Shown here: in pieces, positions 18,501 to 26,666 of the stretch
Layout of the letters: the number at the start of each line of letters is the position of its first letter
How positions within the stretch are numbered: the first letter of the stretch is position 1
DNA from: Nocardioides ganghwensis
Lineage (GTDB): Bacteria > Actinomycetota > Actinomycetes > Propionibacteriales > Nocardioidaceae
Reading direction: 5' to 3'
DNA length: 64,000 nucleotides
NCBI RefSeq assembly: GCF_014779655.1
Contig: NZ_JACXYX010000005.1
Span: 1 to 64,000 of the forward strand
Made by a program: the position numbers and the translations under genes
The notes under the pieces: generated by a model
What the model was told of the DNA's origin: nothing
Database searches by the model: none
Seen by the model: only the letters and a program-made list of their open reading frames with translations

Positions 18501-19253
18501 GCCGACGCCACCTCGGGCCTGCTGCGGGTGGAGACCCGCGTCGGGTCGGGTGCGTGGACGACGTACGACGGCCCGGTCGCCGTCGGTGCGGCCCGGACCG
18601 TGCAGTACCGCGCGGTCGACCGCGCCGGCAACGTCGAGCCCGCCAACACCCTGTCCCTCCCGGCCGTCGGCGGCGAGCAGGTGGTGGCCTCGGTCGCCGC
18701 CTCCGTCCGCGAGGTCACGCGCTTCGGTGCGGAGACGCCCGTCGTGGTGCGGGTCGCCGGCGCCAGCGGGGTGCCGGTGGGCACCGTCCGCGTCGTCAGC
18801 GGCGACCGGCTCGTCGGCACCGGCGAGCTCGTCGACGGCCGCGTGCGGCTGGCCGTCGACACCACCGTGCTGGGGGTGGGCCGCCACGACCTGCAGGTGA
18901 GGTACGACGGCAGCGCCGGCCACGCCGCGTCGACGGCGACCGTGCCGCTGCGGGTGGTCCGGGCCGGGTCGAGCACCCGGGTGCGAGTCGAGCGCACCGC
19001 CGGCGGCACGCGGCTGGCGGCGCGCGTACGGGTCGTGACCGACCCCGCCGGGCAGGCGCCCGAGCGGGTGCGGGCCGTGCTGCTCCGCAACCAGCGGGTG
19101 CTGCGGTCGACCTGGCTCGAGCTGTCCGACGCCGGACGGGCCCGCTGGACGGTCGCGCCGAAGCGGCCGGGCGCGTACGTCGTCCGCGTGGTGACGCGTC
19201 GCTCGGAGACGCTCGCCGGCTCGAAGGACACGGCGCGGCTGCGGCTGCGCTGA
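15585..19253 (+). CDS. secreted LamG-GH43 glycosidase (arabinan-active type)
   Basis: The 1222-residue protein has a signal peptide (ALALAASMGSVVAGVGQASG), a LamG domain (about 35-245), two atrophied Ig domains (255-440), a GH43 propeller (445-790), a Big_4-like domain, OmpL47-type repeats and terminal Ig-like modules. Candidate catalytic acids are in LRDPFIIR, MIDATIV and GEGPTVF. The LamG-Ig-Ig-GH43 block is a clear paralogue of the N-terminal half of the divergent 1714-residue enzyme (shared HPDDVRG, RDFVTFSE and SPRHGTV.PVTQAELD). It starts one base after the GH51 stop and ends at a hairpin, so the two form a bicistronic operon. Confidence 0.88.
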   Translation: MTSKWIAGALALAASMGSVVAGVGQASGAAAAADLETGLVGWWKLDETSGTVAADSSGNGRDGTVTGAATWNGGDGFTFSGGANSSGNAITLPDNLLSGLEDVTVDFDVWVDPSLTSGNWFMYNFGNAATFPNGTGYLFTTNDSSNRLRSTIAEGGYATEQSASRPGRVPTGQWRHITFSIDGGTPAAPGAARVYEDGVLVASNTDLTTNPGLLGEPDGTTTRNVLGRSAYGGDLSFKGRLRDFRVYSRALTGEEASASAADTNTAAAEADAAAIDLGDTTAVTSDLVLPATGTRGTTITWTTSDASVVEADGTVHRPAYGAPDGEATLTATVTRGDVSRPAGPFAVTVLAEEQDDAGKAQAAVDAVELVHPDDVRGNLTLPASGLHGTTFAWSSSDPAVVTATGEVTRPAHGGDPVDVVLTVTGTLGDATATGSITVRVRPLPAPADYEAYAFAYFAGESTDDGEKIFLGASRGNDPLDYDVLNDGRPVLESQLGTKGLRDPFIIRSAEGDRFFLLATDLKAYPAVDFGEAQETGSKYLEVWESTDLVNWSDQRHVKVSSDLAGNTWAPEAFYDAEAGEYVVYWASAFYPTADTTNRDINTSYQRMVYATTRDFVTFSEPQPWIDVKRGTGRGMIDATIVQDGDTFHRFVKDEAVMTPRQERSTDLRATVSGSLPTTTSSPGWQLVRDQVGVGQPNPWGGTYTQGEGPTVFPDNEVEDRWYMFIDQPSYHGGRGYLAFRTDDIDSGDWQSVPTADLPSSPRHGTVIPVTQAELDTMRAAYQPDLLIESVADATVTTRQGTAPALPATVAAELGDGSTEQVEVRWDDVDPSAYAEPGTFTVTGTVVRGSADQPVATVTVTDADDPVVTLSAGAPGGTAGWWVTDPVGATATATDASGVESVSTSVDGSPWATTTGASASATVAGDGIHTVRARAVDVTGNQSATQSLEVRIDATDPVSRATYDAERRVSVRAADATSGLLRVETRVGSGAWTTYDGPVAVGAARTVQYRAVDRAGNVEPANTLSLPAVGGEQVVASVAASVREVTRFGAETPVVVRVAGASGVPVGTVRVVSGDRLVGTGELVDGRVRLAVDTTVLGVGRHDLQVRYDGSAGHAASTATVPLRVVRAGSSTRVRVERTAGGTRLAARVRVVTDPAGQAPERVRAVLLRNQRVLRSTWLELSDAGRARWTVAPKRPGAYVVRVVTRRSETLAGSKDTARLRLR

Positions 19254-19263
19254 CACAGGCCGG

Positions 19264-19299
19264 CCGGCCGGGGATGGTGTGAGGATCACCCCCGGCCGG
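19264..19299 (+). terminator. hairpin terminator after the GH51-GH43 operon
   Basis: Arms CCGGCCGGGG (19264-19273) and CCCCGGCCGG (19290-19299) pair perfectly and an inner GGTG/CACC can extend the stem. There is no U tract, as is common in high-GC actinobacteria. Confidence 0.5.
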
Positions 19300-19343
19300 T
19301 CACTCCACCTGCCCTCCTGCCCACCATGCCCGAGGATGGACCC

Positions 19344-20408
19344 GTGACCCCAGACCACTCCCGGAGCCAGTCCTTCGGCCAGCTGCCCGACGGGCGCGAC
19401 GTGAGCCTGCTGACGATCGGGGCCGAGCCCGGCCCGGTGGTCGAGGTGCTCACCCTCGGTGCGACGGTCCACCGGCTGGTCGTCGCGTGCGGCGACGGGC
19501 AGCGGCGCAACGTCGTGCTCGGCCACCCGGACGTCGAGGAACGTCTGGCGAGCGGCGACTACGTCGGCGGCACGATCGGCCGCTACGCCAACCGCATCGC
19601 TGCCGGGCGCTTCACCCTCGACGGCCGCGACGTCCAGGTGGGCACCCACGACCGGGGCAACAGCCTGCACGGCGGCCCGGACGGGTTCGACGCACGCCTC
19701 TGGGACGTCGTCGCCCACGACGCCGACGAGGTCGTGCTGTCGCTGGTCAGCCCGGACGGCGACCAGGGCTTCCCGGGTGCGGTGACCGCGACCGTCCGCT
19801 ACGCCGTCGACGGCGACGCGGTGCGCGTGACGATGGAGGCGACGACCGACGCCGCCACGGTCGTCAACCTGACCAACCACGCCTACCTCAACCTCGGCGG
19901 CGAGGGCTCCGGCACGATCGACGACCACGAGCTGCTCGTCGAGGCCGACGAGTTCACGCCGGTCGACGCGACCGGGATCCCGGTCGGCGGCCACGCCCCC
20001 GTCGCCGGCACGCCGTTCGACCTCCGCGTGCCGACGCTGGTCGGGCCCGCGGTGCGCACCGAGCACCCGCAGGTCGCCGACGCCAGGGGCATCGACCACA
20101 ACTACGTCGTGCGCGGCACCGGGCTGCGCCGCGCCGCGGTGCTCACCTCGCCGGTCACGCGCACCAGCGCGGAGGTGTGGACCGACCAGCCCGGCCTGCA
20201 GGTCTACACCGGCAACTTCCTCGACGGCACCCGCCGCTCCACCACCGGCGGCCGCTACCGCCAGGGCGACGGCGTCGCGCTCGAGCCGCAGCTCTTCCCC
20301 GACTCGCCCAACCGCCCGGAGTGGCCGTCCGCGGTGCTGCGGCCGGGGGAGGCGTACGTCTCCCGCCTCGAGTGGCGGTTCAGCGTGAGGTCCTCCCCGG
20401 CCCGCTGA
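19344..20408 (+). CDS. galM: aldose 1-epimerase (galactose mutarotase)
   Basis: The enzyme interconverts alpha and beta anomers of free aldoses. The 354-residue protein carries the family signatures NRIAAGRFTLDG, HDRGNSLHGGPDGFD (catalytic His), LTNHAYLNLGG and, near the end, a Glu-containing GVALEPQLFPDSPNRP. The GTG at 19344 is preferred because GAGG lies 8 nt before it; an in-frame ATG at 19326 would add six residues. Its location after the arabinan enzymes suggests mutarotation of released arabinose or galactose. The 3' end overlaps the convergent TetR gene by 29 bp. Confidence 0.88.
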   Translation: MTPDHSRSQSFGQLPDGRDVSLLTIGAEPGPVVEVLTLGATVHRLVVACGDGQRRNVVLGHPDVEERLASGDYVGGTIGRYANRIAAGRFTLDGRDVQVGTHDRGNSLHGGPDGFDARLWDVVAHDADEVVLSLVSPDGDQGFPGAVTATVRYAVDGDAVRVTMEATTDAATVVNLTNHAYLNLGGEGSGTIDDHELLVEADEFTPVDATGIPVGGHAPVAGTPFDLRVPTLVGPAVRTEHPQVADARGIDHNYVVRGTGLRRAAVLTSPVTRTSAEVWTDQPGLQVYTGNFLDGTRRSTTGGRYRQGDGVALEPQLFPDSPNRPEWPSAVLRPGEAYVSRLEWRFSVRSSPAR

Positions 20409-20949
20409 GCCCGGCGACCACCCAGTCGAGGAGCAGCTCGGCGTCGTCAGGGGACACCGTCCGGGACGAGAGGGCGGCGAGGGTCGCGGTGTGCCGGACC
20501 CGGACCTCGTCGGCGTCCAGGTGCGGCAGGTGGCGCGTGAGGAGCGCGAAGAGCTCGTCGTCGACGCCGGCGCTGACGCTGCCGACGGCGGCGCCCAGGC
20601 CCGGCGCCTCCTCGCGCATCCCGCGTGCGATCAGGGCCCACAGCTGCGCCTCCCGTGGGTCCTGCGAGGACGGGTCGAGGGCGGGCGCCAGCCATGTGCG
20701 TACGACGTCGCGCAGGTCGGCGTCCGGCGCGAGGGTCGCGAGCTGCCGGCGGCGCTGCTCGGTGACCTCCTCGAGCGCCCGCCGGAAGGTCTCCTCGACG
20801 AGGGCGTCCTTCGAGCGGAAGTGATAGCTCACCGCGGCGACGTTGGCGCCGGCACGCTCGGTGATGTCGCGCAGCGAGATCCGGGTCTGGCCCTGCTCGT
20901 GGAGCAGCTCCTCGGTGGCTCGCAGGAGGCGTTCGGCGGTGGGGTGCAC
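20380..20949 (-). CDS. TetR family repressor of the adjacent MMPL exporter
   Basis: The 189-residue protein has a canonical TetR helix-turn-helix (ISLRDITERAGANVAAVSYHF, split here as ISLRDITERAG and NVAAVSYHF) and a C-terminal TetR_C_7-like domain. It diverges from the MMPL gene with a perfect 18-bp palindrome between them, the standard arrangement for a local repressor that controls itself and an exporter. Its 3' end overlaps galM on the other strand. Confidence 0.88.
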   Translation of the reverse strand: MHPTAERLLRATEELLHEQGQTRISLRDITERAGANVAAVSYHFRSKDALVEETFRRALEEVTEQRRRQLATLAPDADLRDVVRTWLAPALDPSSQDPREAQLWALIARGMREEAPGLGAAVGSVSAGVDDELFALLTRHLPHLDADEVRVRHTATLAALSSRTVSPDDAELLLDWVVAGLSGPGRTSR

Positions 20950-20991
20950 GCTCCCATCCTCGCAGTAGTTGCCGATTCGTCAAGCACCTGC

Positions 20992-21009
20992 TTCAATCAA
21001 TTGATTGAA
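20992..21009. promoter_or_regulatory. TetR operator TTCAATCAATTGATTGAA
   Basis: This perfect 18-bp AT-rich palindrome stands out in GC-rich sequence. It lies 43 bp from the TetR start and 29 bp from the MMPL start, so one bound dimer could shut both promoters. Confidence 0.8.
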
Positions 21010-21037
21010 TCCGAGGACCGGTAGCGAGGAGCAGGGC

Positions 21038-23170
21038 ATGTCGACATGGTTGGGCTGGATCGGTGGGGTGGCGGCGCGCCGCCCGTGGCGGGTGGTCATC
21101 GGGTTCGTGGCCGCTCTGGTCGTGCTGGGTGGTGCGGCGGGCGGGGTCGGTGCGGGGTTCACCGACGAGGTTCGGCTGGGCGAGAGCGACTCCCAGCGTG
21201 CGGCTGACGTGCTCGCGGAGAGGTTCCCGACAGCTGCGGGCGACACCGCGACGCTGGTGTTCCACGACGACGGGCTGCAGGGGTCGGACCGGGCGCGGGA
21301 GGTGGACTCGGTGCTCGCCGCGGTCGCCGACCAGTCGGACGTCGCGTCGGTGAGTCCGCTGCAGTACTCACCCGACGGTGCGACGGGCTTCGCCACGGTG
21401 CTCTACGACGAGGTGGCCGCCGACCTGTCGCAGGGGCATCTCGAGCGGCTCGAGGAGGCGGTCGCCCCGCTGGACCGCGCCGGGGTCGAGGCGAGCATGC
21501 GCGGACCGGTGGTGGACCGCTGGCGCGACCGGCCCGTGCCGGTCGGTGAGTTCGTCGGCGTGCTCGCCGCGCTGGTGCTCGTCACGGGGCTCTTCCGGTC
21601 GGTGCTGGCCACGGTGGTGACGGTCGGCTCCGCACTGCTGGGCCTCGCGCTCGGCAACACCGTGCTCGCGGTGGTGTCCGGCTTCGTCGACATCCCGACC
21701 GTGGCGCCGACCATCGCCATCATGCTGGGGCTCGGCGCCGGGGTCGACTACGCCCTGTTCCTCGTGGCTCGCTTCCGCGCGCGGCTGCGGGCGGGTGACG
21801 ACGTGCCCACCGCGGTGCGCAACGCGACCAGCACGACGGGCGCGGCGGTCGTCACGGCGGGAGCCATCGTGGTGGTGTCCATCTGCGGTCTCTACGTCAC
21901 CGGGATCACGGTCATCGGCCGGATGGGACTGGCGGCGGCCATCGTCGTCGCCGTCGCCGCCCTCGCCGCGGTGACCCTCGTGCCTGCCCTGCTGCGCCTG
22001 GTCGGCCGTCGGGTCCTCCCGCGCTCGGAGCGCGGCGAGCAGCACGTCGTCGTCGAGGGCGCGGACGACCGCGAGGGCCGGTGGGCCCGTACGGCCGCGG
22101 TGGTGGTGGCGCGACGTCCGTGGGCCGCGGCGTCCGCAGCGACGGTCGTGCTGCTCGCGCTTGCCGCACCGACCCTGAACCTCCAGCTCGGCCAGCCCGA
22201 CGACAGCAACCGGCCGGCCGGGGACACCATGCGGGTGGCGTACGACCGGCTGGCCGACGGGTTCGGTCCCGGCTTCAACGGACCGCTCCTCGTGGCCGTC
22301 GACCTGCGCGACGCCGACGGGTCCGAGCGCGACGGCCTGGTCGAGCGCCTCGGGCTCGACCTCGCCGCGACGCCCGGCGTGCAGCAGGTCGCGCCGGCCC
22401 AGGTCAACCCGGCGGGCGACACCGCCGTCGTCACGGTGATCCCGACCACCGCCCCGCAGAGCGAGGAGACGAGCGACCTCGTCGAGGAGCTGCGCTCGAC
22501 GGTGATCCCCGACGCGCTGGGCGACGCCGTCACCGCGCACGTGGGCGGCCAGACCGCCACCTTCGACGACCTCGGGACGCGGGTCGGCGACACGCTCCTG
22601 CTGCTCATCCTCGTCGTCGTCGGGCTGTCGCTCGTGCTGCTCACCCTGGCGTTCGGCTCACTCGTCCTGCCGGTGGTCAGCGCCCTGATGAACCTGCTGT
22701 CCATCGGTGCGGCGTACGGCGTGGTGACGCTCGCGTTCCAGACCGAGGTCGGGACCGGGCTGCTCGGCGTGAGTGAGCAACCCGTCGTGTCGTTCGTGCC
22801 GATGCTGATGTTCGCGATCCTCTTCGGCCTGTCGATGGACTACAACGTCTTCCTGCTCTCGGCCGTGCGCGACGAGCGGGCGGCCGGGAGGGACGCCCGG
22901 TCCGCCGTACCGGTGGCAGTGGGGCGCACGGCGAGCCTCATCACCACTGCCGGCGCCATCATGACCCTGGTCTTCCTCGGCTTCGCCGTCACCGACGAGA
23001 CAGAGGTGCAGATGATCGGCATCGGCCTCGCCACGGCCGTCCTCATCGACGTCACCCTCGTGCGGCGCGTGCTCGCGCCCGCCCTGCTCGAGCTCCTCGG
23101 CGAGCGTGCCTGGTGGCTGCCGGCCGGCTGGCGGGGCAGGCTCGGGGGTGGGCTGGCGACGTCACACTGA
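21038..23170 (+). CDS. MMPL family RND transporter
   Basis: The 710-residue integral membrane protein repeats the RND half-unit: TM1, an extracytoplasmic loop, TM2-6 with GAGVDYALFLVARFR, then TM7, a second loop and TM8-12 with GLSMDYNVFLLSAVRDE. The paired Asp-Tyr residues in TM4 and TM10 are the proton-relay signature of MMPL transporters, which export lipids, antibiotics or other hydrophobic compounds. The ATG at 21038 is chosen because GAGGAG precedes it and the longer frame would begin inside the operator. The substrate is unknown. Its stop abuts the stop of the convergent LysR gene. Confidence 0.9.
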   Translation: MSTWLGWIGGVAARRPWRVVIGFVAALVVLGGAAGGVGAGFTDEVRLGESDSQRAADVLAERFPTAAGDTATLVFHDDGLQGSDRAREVDSVLAAVADQSDVASVSPLQYSPDGATGFATVLYDEVAADLSQGHLERLEEAVAPLDRAGVEASMRGPVVDRWRDRPVPVGEFVGVLAALVLVTGLFRSVLATVVTVGSALLGLALGNTVLAVVSGFVDIPTVAPTIAIMLGLGAGVDYALFLVARFRARLRAGDDVPTAVRNATSTTGAAVVTAGAIVVVSICGLYVTGITVIGRMGLAAAIVVAVAALAAVTLVPALLRLVGRRVLPRSERGEQHVVVEGADDREGRWARTAAVVVARRPWAAASAATVVLLALAAPTLNLQLGQPDDSNRPAGDTMRVAYDRLADGFGPGFNGPLLVAVDLRDADGSERDGLVERLGLDLAATPGVQQVAPAQVNPAGDTAVVTVIPTTAPQSEETSDLVEELRSTVIPDALGDAVTAHVGGQTATFDDLGTRVGDTLLLLILVVVGLSLVLLTLAFGSLVLPVVSALMNLLSIGAAYGVVTLAFQTEVGTGLLGVSEQPVVSFVPMLMFAILFGLSMDYNVFLLSAVRDERAAGRDARSAVPVAVGRTASLITTAGAIMTLVFLGFAVTDETEVQMIGIGLATAVLIDVTLVRRVLAPALLELLGERAWWLPAGWRGRLGGGLATSH

Positions 23171-24079
23171 TCACCGCCCGGGGTAGCTCGAGGCGGTCTC
23201 CACCAGCACGTCGTGCAGCGCGAGCTCGGCCGCGCCGCGCACCCGTCCGGCCCGGTGCGCGACGAGCACCCTGCGTGAGGGCGCGCTGGAGCCCAGCGAG
23301 ATGACGCGGACGTCGGGATGCTGGTTGACGGTGGCCGTACGCGGGGCGAGCGCGATGCCCAGGCCGACGCTGACCATCGCCTGGGCCTCCTGGTAGTCGT
23401 TGGCCTGGAAAGCGATGGTGGGGGTGAACCCCGCGGCGACCGCGCTGCGCTCGAGCACCTCGACGACCGGGTGGCCTCCGGCGCGGATGATCCAGGGCTC
23501 GTCGGCGAGCGCGGCGATGTCGACGGTGCGACGTCGTGCGAGGCGGTGCGAGGCGCCGACGAGCAGCACGGTCGGGTCGGTGAAGAGCTCGGTCAGGACC
23601 AGCTCGTCGTTGCTGACCCGATCCCACTCGTAGTCCCAGAGGAACGACATGGCGACCGCGCCCTCCTCGAGCATCCGCACCAGGTGGTCCTCGCGGCCGC
23701 TGCTGATGGTGAGCGTGATGTTGGGGTAGAGCTCGCGGTAGCGGCGCACGGCCAGCGGCAGGAACGAGCTGCCCACGGTGGGGAAGGTGCCGAGCGTGAC
23801 GCTTCCGCGGCGTACGCCCGCGATGTCCTGCAGGTCGGCCTCGGCGGCGGCCAGCTGGCGCACCACCTTGCGTGCGTGGGTGGCGAGCACGAGCCCGGCG
23901 TCGGTGGGCCGCATGCCGCGGGCGTGCCGGTCGAGCAACGGCTGGCCGGCCTCGCGCTCGAGGCGCAACAGCTGCTGGGAGACGGCGGATGGGGTGTAGC
24001 CCAGGGCGGCGGCGGCTGCGGTGACCGAGCCCTCCTCCACGATCGCTAGGAGCACCTGGAGGCGTTTGACGTCGAGCAT
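23171..24079 (-). CDS. LysR family transcriptional regulator of the tricarboxylate module
   Basis: From the ATG at 24079 the protein has 302 residues, begins MLDVKRLQVLLAIVEEGSV and carries the LysR wHTH (AAAAALGYTPSAVSQQL). An effector-binding domain follows (about 90-290). In-frame starts further upstream would add 52 residues that do not fit the family. It diverges from the PrpF-TctC-TctAB-Usp genes, so it is the likely activator responding to a tricarboxylate. Confidence 0.9.
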   Translation of the reverse strand: MLDVKRLQVLLAIVEEGSVTAAAAALGYTPSAVSQQLLRLEREAGQPLLDRHARGMRPTDAGLVLATHARKVVRQLAAAEADLQDIAGVRRGSVTLGTFPTVGSSFLPLAVRRYRELYPNITLTISSGREDHLVRMLEEGAVAMSFLWDYEWDRVSNDELVLTELFTDPTVLLVGASHRLARRRTVDIAALADEPWIIRAGGHPVVEVLERSAVAAGFTPTIAFQANDYQEAQAMVSVGLGIALAPRTATVNQHPDVRVISLGSSAPSRRVLVAHRAGRVRGAAELALHDVLVETASSYPGR

Positions 24080-24093
24080 CGCACCAGTCTGCA

Positions 24094-24108
24094 TGAAGGA
24101 CTGCTTCA
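24094..24108. promoter_or_regulatory. candidate LysR box TGAAG-N5-CTTCA
   Basis: A 5-bp inverted repeat with a 5-bp spacer lies 15 bp upstream of the LysR start, where autoregulatory LysR sites usually lie. Confidence 0.35.
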
Positions 24109-24183
24109 CGGCCATGTAGATCCACCCGCTCGCGGTTGACGGTGCGGGGAGGCGTCCACGGCGGACCGACGGCTCTCGTCGCA

Positions 24184-24229
24184 TGTAGCAATGCTTCATC
24201 GACATGTGCAGATTCGCGATTGTGCTACA
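24184..24229. promoter_or_regulatory. long-spaced inverted repeat TGTAGCA...TGCTACA in the divergent LysR/PrpF region
   Basis: Seven-base arms at 24184-24190 and 24223-24229 flank 32 bp of relatively AT-rich sequence containing GCTTCAT. The arrangement could hold recognition and activation half-sites for the LysR protein, with the PrpF promoter next to it. Confidence 0.35.
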
Positions 24230-24291
24230 CGTCACCCGGCGCGCAACCTGTGGTGGTCCGGACGGCCCGGACGCTCGCTGCAGGAGGCCCG

Positions 24292-25407
24292 ATGCGTGAG
24301 ATCGACGCGACGTGGATGCGCGGAGGCACCAGCAAGTGCTGGGTCTTCCGCCGCGACGACCTGAGGATTCCCGACCTGTCTGTCGACGAGGTGCTCCTGC
24401 GCCTCTACGGCAGCCCCGACCACCGCCAGGTGGACGGTGTGGGAGGCGGCACCTCGACGACCAGCAAGGCCGTGATCCTCGCGCCGTCGACAGACCCTGG
24501 CGTGGACGTGGAGTACACGTTCGCCCAGGTCGGCATCGAGGAGGCCAAGGTCGACTGGGGCAGCAACTGCGGCAACTGCTCGGCCGTGGTGGCGTCCTTC
24601 GCGATCCGCGAGGGCTGGGTCGGCACCGGTGCGGCCGAGACCTCGGTCAGGGTGCTCAACACCAACACGCGCCAGCTGATCGTGCAGCGGGTGCCGACCC
24701 CGGGCGGCCGCCTGGACGAGGCCGCGACCGAGCACATCCCCGGTGTGCCCTTCCCCGGCTCACCCGTGCGCATGGGTTTCGTCGATCCCGCCGGTCGCAG
24801 CACCGGCCGCCTGTTCCCGACCGGCCGCGAGCGCGACCGGCTCTCCGACGCCGTGGGCGGCGTGACGGTGACCATGGTCGACGCCGGCGCCCCGGTGGTC
24901 GCGGTCCGCGCCGTCGACGTCGGGGTGCGCGGCGACGAGGACATCGCCGCGCTCGACGCGGTCCCGGGCCTGCTTGCCCGGCTCGACGCCGTACGACGCG
25001 AGGCGGGCGTCCGCATGGGGCTCGCCGAGACCCCCGAGACGGTCGCCCGCGCCGTGCCCAAGCTGGCACTCGTCTCCGACGCGGTCTCCGACGACGCCCC
25101 GGAGACCGACCTGACCGTCCGGATGCTGTCGATGGGTCGCTTCCACCCCGCCGTCCCCGTCACCGGGTCGGTCGCCCTCACGCTCGCCGCGGGGGCCGCC
25201 GGCACGGTCGTGCACGACCTCGTCGCACCCGACGGATCCGTCGACGGCCCTGTCCTCGGGCTGCGCCTCGCCACCCCGGCGGGTTGCGTCAGCACCTTCG
25301 TCGAGGACCACGACGGCGTCCCGGTCGTGGGCGTCGTACGGACCTATCGCCGACTGGCCAGCGGCTCGGTGCTGCTGCCCGATCCGCCGCTCCAGCCATC
25401 GGCATGA
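24292..25407 (+). CDS. PrpF-family isomerase/tautomerase
   Basis: The 371-residue protein belongs to the PrpF family (diaminopimelate epimerase-like fold), which includes 2-methylaconitate and aconitate isomerases and 4-oxalomesaconate tautomerase. Conserved segments are TWMRGGTSKCWVF, GGGTSTTSKAV and WGSNCGNCSAVV with the conserved cysteines. The ATG at 24292 follows CAGGAGG. It heads a tricarboxylate-transport operon, which favours isomerisation of an imported tricarboxylate such as aconitate (inference). Its stop overlaps a 21-codon frame that leads into tctC. Confidence 0.85.
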   Translation: MREIDATWMRGGTSKCWVFRRDDLRIPDLSVDEVLLRLYGSPDHRQVDGVGGGTSTTSKAVILAPSTDPGVDVEYTFAQVGIEEAKVDWGSNCGNCSAVVASFAIREGWVGTGAAETSVRVLNTNTRQLIVQRVPTPGGRLDEAATEHIPGVPFPGSPVRMGFVDPAGRSTGRLFPTGRERDRLSDAVGGVTVTMVDAGAPVVAVRAVDVGVRGDEDIAALDAVPGLLARLDAVRREAGVRMGLAETPETVARAVPKLALVSDAVSDDAPETDLTVRMLSMGRFHPAVPVTGSVALTLAAGAAGTVVHDLVAPDGSVDGPVLGLRLATPAGCVSTFVEDHDGVPVVGVVRTYRRLASGSVLLPDPPLQPSA

Positions 25408-25469
25408 ACGTGACCACCCTTGACATCGCGGGCCCGGACGAGGCTCGCTTCACCTGGAGGAACTCATGA
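25404..25469 (+). CDS. 21-codon linking reading frame between prpF-like and tctC
   Basis: An ATG overlaps the prpF stop (ATGA) and its own TGA overlaps the tctC start (ATGA), so this frame connects the two genes with four-base overlaps on both sides. The peptide begins MNVTTLDIAGP and resembles nothing I know. GGAGG inside it serves tctC. It may only be a coupling device, or a chance frame. Confidence 0.35.
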   Translation: MNVTTLDIAGPDEARFTWRNS

Positions 25470-26656
25470 CCCAGCACGTCGACGTGAAGGACGTGACCGC
25501 CGTGCCCACGCAGGACCCGCAGCCGGCGTCGGACCGAATGCCGCCCAGCCCGGGGCTCGCTGCAGCCGTGGTGGCGGGGTTCGCCGCCCTCGCCGTCGGG
25601 GTCTCCGTCCTCGGTGGCGACCTCCTCAACCCCGCCGCCTCCACCACGGACGGTGACTACTCGGGCGAGACCGTCGAGATGATGATCCCGCTCGCCGAGG
25701 GTGGCGGGACCGACACCTGGGCCCGGTTCGTCGCGACCGAGCTCACCCAGGAGGTACCGGGATCGCCCGGGCTCGCACCGGTGAACGACGACGGCGGCGA
25801 GGGCATCCTCGGCACCAACCACTTCATGTCCTCCGCGCGCACGGACGGCACCGAGGTGCTGGTCAGCACCGCGTCGACCGTGGTGCCCTACCTGCTCGAC
25901 ATGCCGGCCGTCCGCTACGACTTCGCCGAGCTGCGGCCGATCCTGGCCAACGGCACGGGGGCGGTCGTCTACGCCCGGACGGGAGCAGGGGTGAAGGGGG
26001 TCGAGGACCTCGTCGACCGTGACCGTCCGCTGGTGTTCGGCGGCATCGCCGCGACCAGCCTCGACCTGACCACCCTGCTCGCCTTCGACCTGCTGGGCGC
26101 CGACGTCGAGTCCACCTTCGGCTTCGAGGGCCGTGGCCCGGTCAACCTGGCGCTGCAGCGCGGGGAGGTCGACATCGACTACCAGACCACGTCGTCGTAC
26201 GGGCCGGCCGTCGAGCCGCTCGTCGAGGACGGCACCGCTGTGCCGCTCTTCTCCCTCGGCCAGGTCGACGAGTCCGGCGAGATCGTCCGCGACCCCAACT
26301 TCCCCGACCTCCCCACCGTGGTCGAGGTGCACGAGGAGCTCCACGGCGAGCAGCCCGACGCGGACGAGCTGGACACCTACCGCGCGATCCTCGCGCTGAC
26401 CTACACGTACCAGAAGGCGCTCTGGGTGCCCGAGGACACTCCCGACGAGGCGCTCGAGCTGCTCCGCTCGACGGCCGAGGACATGGGCGCCGACCCGGAG
26501 TTCCAGGAGGCGGCCGCGGAGGTGCTCGGCGGCTACCCGCTGGACGCCTCACCCGACCTCGCCGAGCGCATCGGGGACGCCTACCGAGTGGACGACTCCG
26601 TCCGCGAGGACGTCCTCGAGCTGCTCGAGACCGACTACGACATCACGATCGACTGA
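25466..26656 (+). CDS. tctC: tripartite tricarboxylate transporter substrate-binding protein (TctC/Bug)
   Basis: The 396-residue protein has an N-terminal membrane or signal segment after about 30 residues (LAAAVVAGFAALAVGVSVL), then the two-lobed Bug fold with MMIPLAEGGGTDTWAR, the ligand loop at the N-terminus of mature Bug proteins. It captures a carboxylate outside the membrane and hands it to TctAB. The retained segment lacks a lipobox, so it is probably tethered by the uncleaved helix or released. It precedes the permease gene by 10 nt. Confidence 0.88.
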   Translation: MTQHVDVKDVTAVPTQDPQPASDRMPPSPGLAAAVVAGFAALAVGVSVLGGDLLNPAASTTDGDYSGETVEMMIPLAEGGGTDTWARFVATELTQEVPGSPGLAPVNDDGGEGILGTNHFMSSARTDGTEVLVSTASTVVPYLLDMPAVRYDFAELRPILANGTGAVVYARTGAGVKGVEDLVDRDRPLVFGGIAATSLDLTTLLAFDLLGADVESTFGFEGRGPVNLALQRGEVDIDYQTTSSYGPAVEPLVEDGTAVPLFSLGQVDESGEIVRDPNFPDLPTVVEVHEELHGEQPDADELDTYRAILALTYTYQKALWVPEDTPDEALELLRSTAEDMGADPEFQEAAAEVLGGYPLDASPDLAERIGDAYRVDDSVREDVLELLETDYDITID

Positions 26657-26666
26657 GGACGCCACC

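Noticed and set aside
10892..20099. Very long minus-strand frames opposite the GH51, GH43 and galM genes
   Set aside because: Same codon-shadow effect; translations are repetitive in Arg, Gly, Val and Asp and contain no motif, and the plus-strand genes are fully convincing.
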